A stretch of 5,879 bases of DNA, taken from Paracoccaceae bacterium (GTDB lineage Bacteria > Pseudomonadota > Alphaproteobacteria > Rhodobacterales > Rhodobacteraceae). Made by a program: the position numbers and the translations under genes. The notes under the pieces were generated by a model. That model saw only the letters and a program-made list of their open reading frames with translations. It did no database searches and was not told where the DNA came from. The stretch covers positions 1 through 5,879 of the forward strand of contig SKNG01000290.1 of assembly GCA_007120685.1 (NCBI GenBank), read 5' to 3'. This document shows positions 4,669 to 5,879 of this stretch, in pieces; within the stretch, counting starts at the first letter, position 1; each line of letters starts with the position of its first letter.

Positions 4669-5879
4669 GGCCCCCATAACCCCGGCCGCGCGCCCCTACC
4701 GCTTCGTCGTGGTCACGCTCGATGCCCATGCCGCCGGCCCCGCCGCGCGCGTCCTGCCGCGCCTGGCCGCCGATTTCCCGGGGCTGGAGGTGTCCATCCA
4801 CGCCGCCGCCGAATGGGCGGGCAATCCCGCCGCGCTGGCCGAGGCGCGCCAGGATATCGAACGCGCCGATATCGTGGTCGCCAACCTCCTCTTCATCGAG
4901 GAACACATCACCGCCGTCCTGCCGCAACTGACCGAGGCGCGCGCCCGGGCCGATGCCTTCATCGGCGTCATCGCCGATCCGCAGATCGTGAAGCTGACCC
5001 GCATGGGCGATCTGGACATGGCCGCGCCACCCTCGGCACTCGGCAAGCTGATGAAGAAGCTGCGCGGCGCCAAGGACGGCAAGCCGGCTTCCGGCGAGAA
5101 GCAGATGGCCCTGCTGCGCCGCCTGCCGAAGATCCTGAAATTCATTCCCGGGAAGGCCCAGGACCTGCGCGCCTGGTTCCTGTCGATGCAATACTGGCTG
5201 GGCGGGTCCGACGACAATATCGAGGCGATGATCCGCTTTCTCGTCGCCCGCTACGCCCGCCGGCCGGAATGGCGCCAGGTCCAGGCCGCAGCACCCGTCG
5301 ATTACCCCGATGTCGGCCTCTACCACCCCGATGCCGCCGACCCGCAGCACGGCCGCATCACCACCGACATCAGCCGCCTGCCCCGCCCCGCCAACCATCG
5401 CGGCACGGTGGGCCTGTTGATGATGCGCTCCTATATCCTGGCCTCGGACACTGCGCATTACGACGCCGTGATCCGCGCGCTGGAGGCGCAGGGCCTGGCC
5501 GTGATCCCGGCCTTCGCCAGCGGGCTGGACGGACGCCCGGCGATCGAGGCCTATCACCAGGGCCGGATCGACGCGCTGATCTCGCTGACCGGGTTCAGCC
5601 TCGTGGGTGGCCCCGCCTATAACGACAGCCCCGCAGCGGTGGAAACGCTGACCAGGCTGGACGTGCCCTATCTGGCCGCGCACCCGCTGGAATTCCAGAC
5701 GCTGGGTCAATGGGCGGCCTCGGCCGGGCTGGGGCCGGTCGAGACCACGATGCTGGTCGCGCTGCCCGAAATCGACGGGGCGACCAACCCCACCGTCTAT
5801 GCCGGGCGCCATGGCGCCGACGGCTGCACCGGCTGCCCGCAGGGGTGTCACGCAGCCACCGACGGCCACGCCAAGGCGA
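4658..5879 (+). CDS. bchH: BchH, magnesium chelatase subunit H (N-terminal third)
   Basis: 407 codons, open at the right edge; full BchH proteins are about 1,190 residues. BchH binds protoporphyrin IX and, with the BchI-BchD AAA+ motor, inserts Mg2+, the first committed step of bacteriochlorophyll synthesis. Recognisable parts are an N-terminal domain from about residue 13 (YRFVVVTLDAHAAGPAARVL, then HAAAEWAGNP and ADIVVANLLFIEEH), the conserved GKAQDLRAWFLSMQYWLGG and NIEAMIRFLVARY, and the start of the CobN-like body (GTVGLLMMRSYILASDT). Near the edge Cys390, Cys393 and Cys397 form C-x2-C-x3-C, matching the cluster-binding motif reported for R. capsulatus BchH; the fourth Cys would lie outside the window. 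The start overlaps the last 11 bases of bchB, implying translational coupling. bchL and bchM usually follow. Confidence 0.97.
   Translation, partial: MLDRAPITPAARPYRFVVVTLDAHAAGPAARVLPRLAADFPGLEVSIHAAAEWAGNPAALAEARQDIERADIVVANLLFIEEHITAVLPQLTEARARADAFIGVIADPQIVKLTRMGDLDMAAPPSALGKLMKKLRGAKDGKPASGEKQMALLRRLPKILKFIPGKAQDLRAWFLSMQYWLGGSDDNIEAMIRFLVARYARRPEWRQVQAAAPVDYPDVGLYHPDAADPQHGRITTDISRLPRPANHRGTVGLLMMRSYILASDTAHYDAVIRALEAQGLAVIPAFASGLDGRPAIEAYHQGRIDALISLTGFSLVGGPAYNDSPAAVETLTRLDVPYLAAHPLEFQTLGQWAASAGLGPVETTMLVALPEIDGATNPTVYAGRHGADGCTGCPQGCHAATDGHAKA

Noticed and set aside
2905..4677. 590-codon open frame on the minus strand opposite bchB
   Set aside because: Antisense to bchB with conserved ligands at exact positions; its composition reflects GC-rich third positions only.
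4813..5622. 269-codon open frame on the plus strand inside bchH
   Set aside because: It is in another frame than BchH and rich in Arg, Pro and Gly, a typical out-of-frame translation.
4622..5869. 415-codon open frame on the minus strand opposite bchH
   Set aside because: The plus-strand frame from 4658 encodes a clear BchH; the reverse frame has no recognisable domain.

Overview
This window is a piece of a photosynthesis gene cluster, the bacteriochlorophyll biosynthesis part, from a high-GC alphaproteobacterium. The proteins and gene order (bchF-bchN-bchB-bchH, with the regulators ppaA/aerR and ppsR next to bchF) fit the Rhodobacterales (Rhodobacter, Roseobacter and relatives). The sequence cannot show whether the host is an anaerobic purple bacterium or an aerobic anoxygenic phototroph.

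Layout. On the minus strand lies a two-gene regulatory unit: ppaA/aerR (145-924, a cobalamin-binding antirepressor), followed by what looks like the first codons of ppsR (running off the left edge, GTG start near base 80). A hairpin with a GAAA tetraloop sits between them. On the plus strand lies a tightly packed biosynthetic operon: bchF (1246-1746), bchN (1743-3020), bchB (3067-4668) and the first third of bchH (4658 to the right edge). Bases 925-1245 form a divergent control region between the two units. It holds two perfect TGT-N12-ACA palindromes of the PpsR/CrtJ type. Each contains a consensus TTGACA, and the two hexamers point in opposite directions, one toward bchF and one toward ppaA.

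How it works together. BchF hydrates the C3 vinyl group of the pigment ring. BchN and BchB form the catalytic part of dark-operative protochlorophyllide reductase (with BchL, not in this window). BchH is the porphyrin-binding subunit of magnesium chelatase (with BchI and BchD, not in this window). PpsR would repress bchF and probably its own partner gene through the two palindromes; PpaA/AerR, which binds vitamin B12, would relieve this. The genes whose transcription depends on oxygen and light therefore sit directly beside the regulators that sense these signals.

No insertion sequence, CRISPR array, tRNA or rRNA was seen, and I do not see an undescribed gene system. The most interesting material is regulatory or structural: the mirrored PpsR sites, a nine-base G tract at the ppaA start that could switch an N-terminal extension in or out of frame, the ppsR leader hairpin, and a long, nearly perfect inverted repeat inside the bchB linker coding region. 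The large open frames opposite bchN, bchB and bchH are by-products of high GC content.
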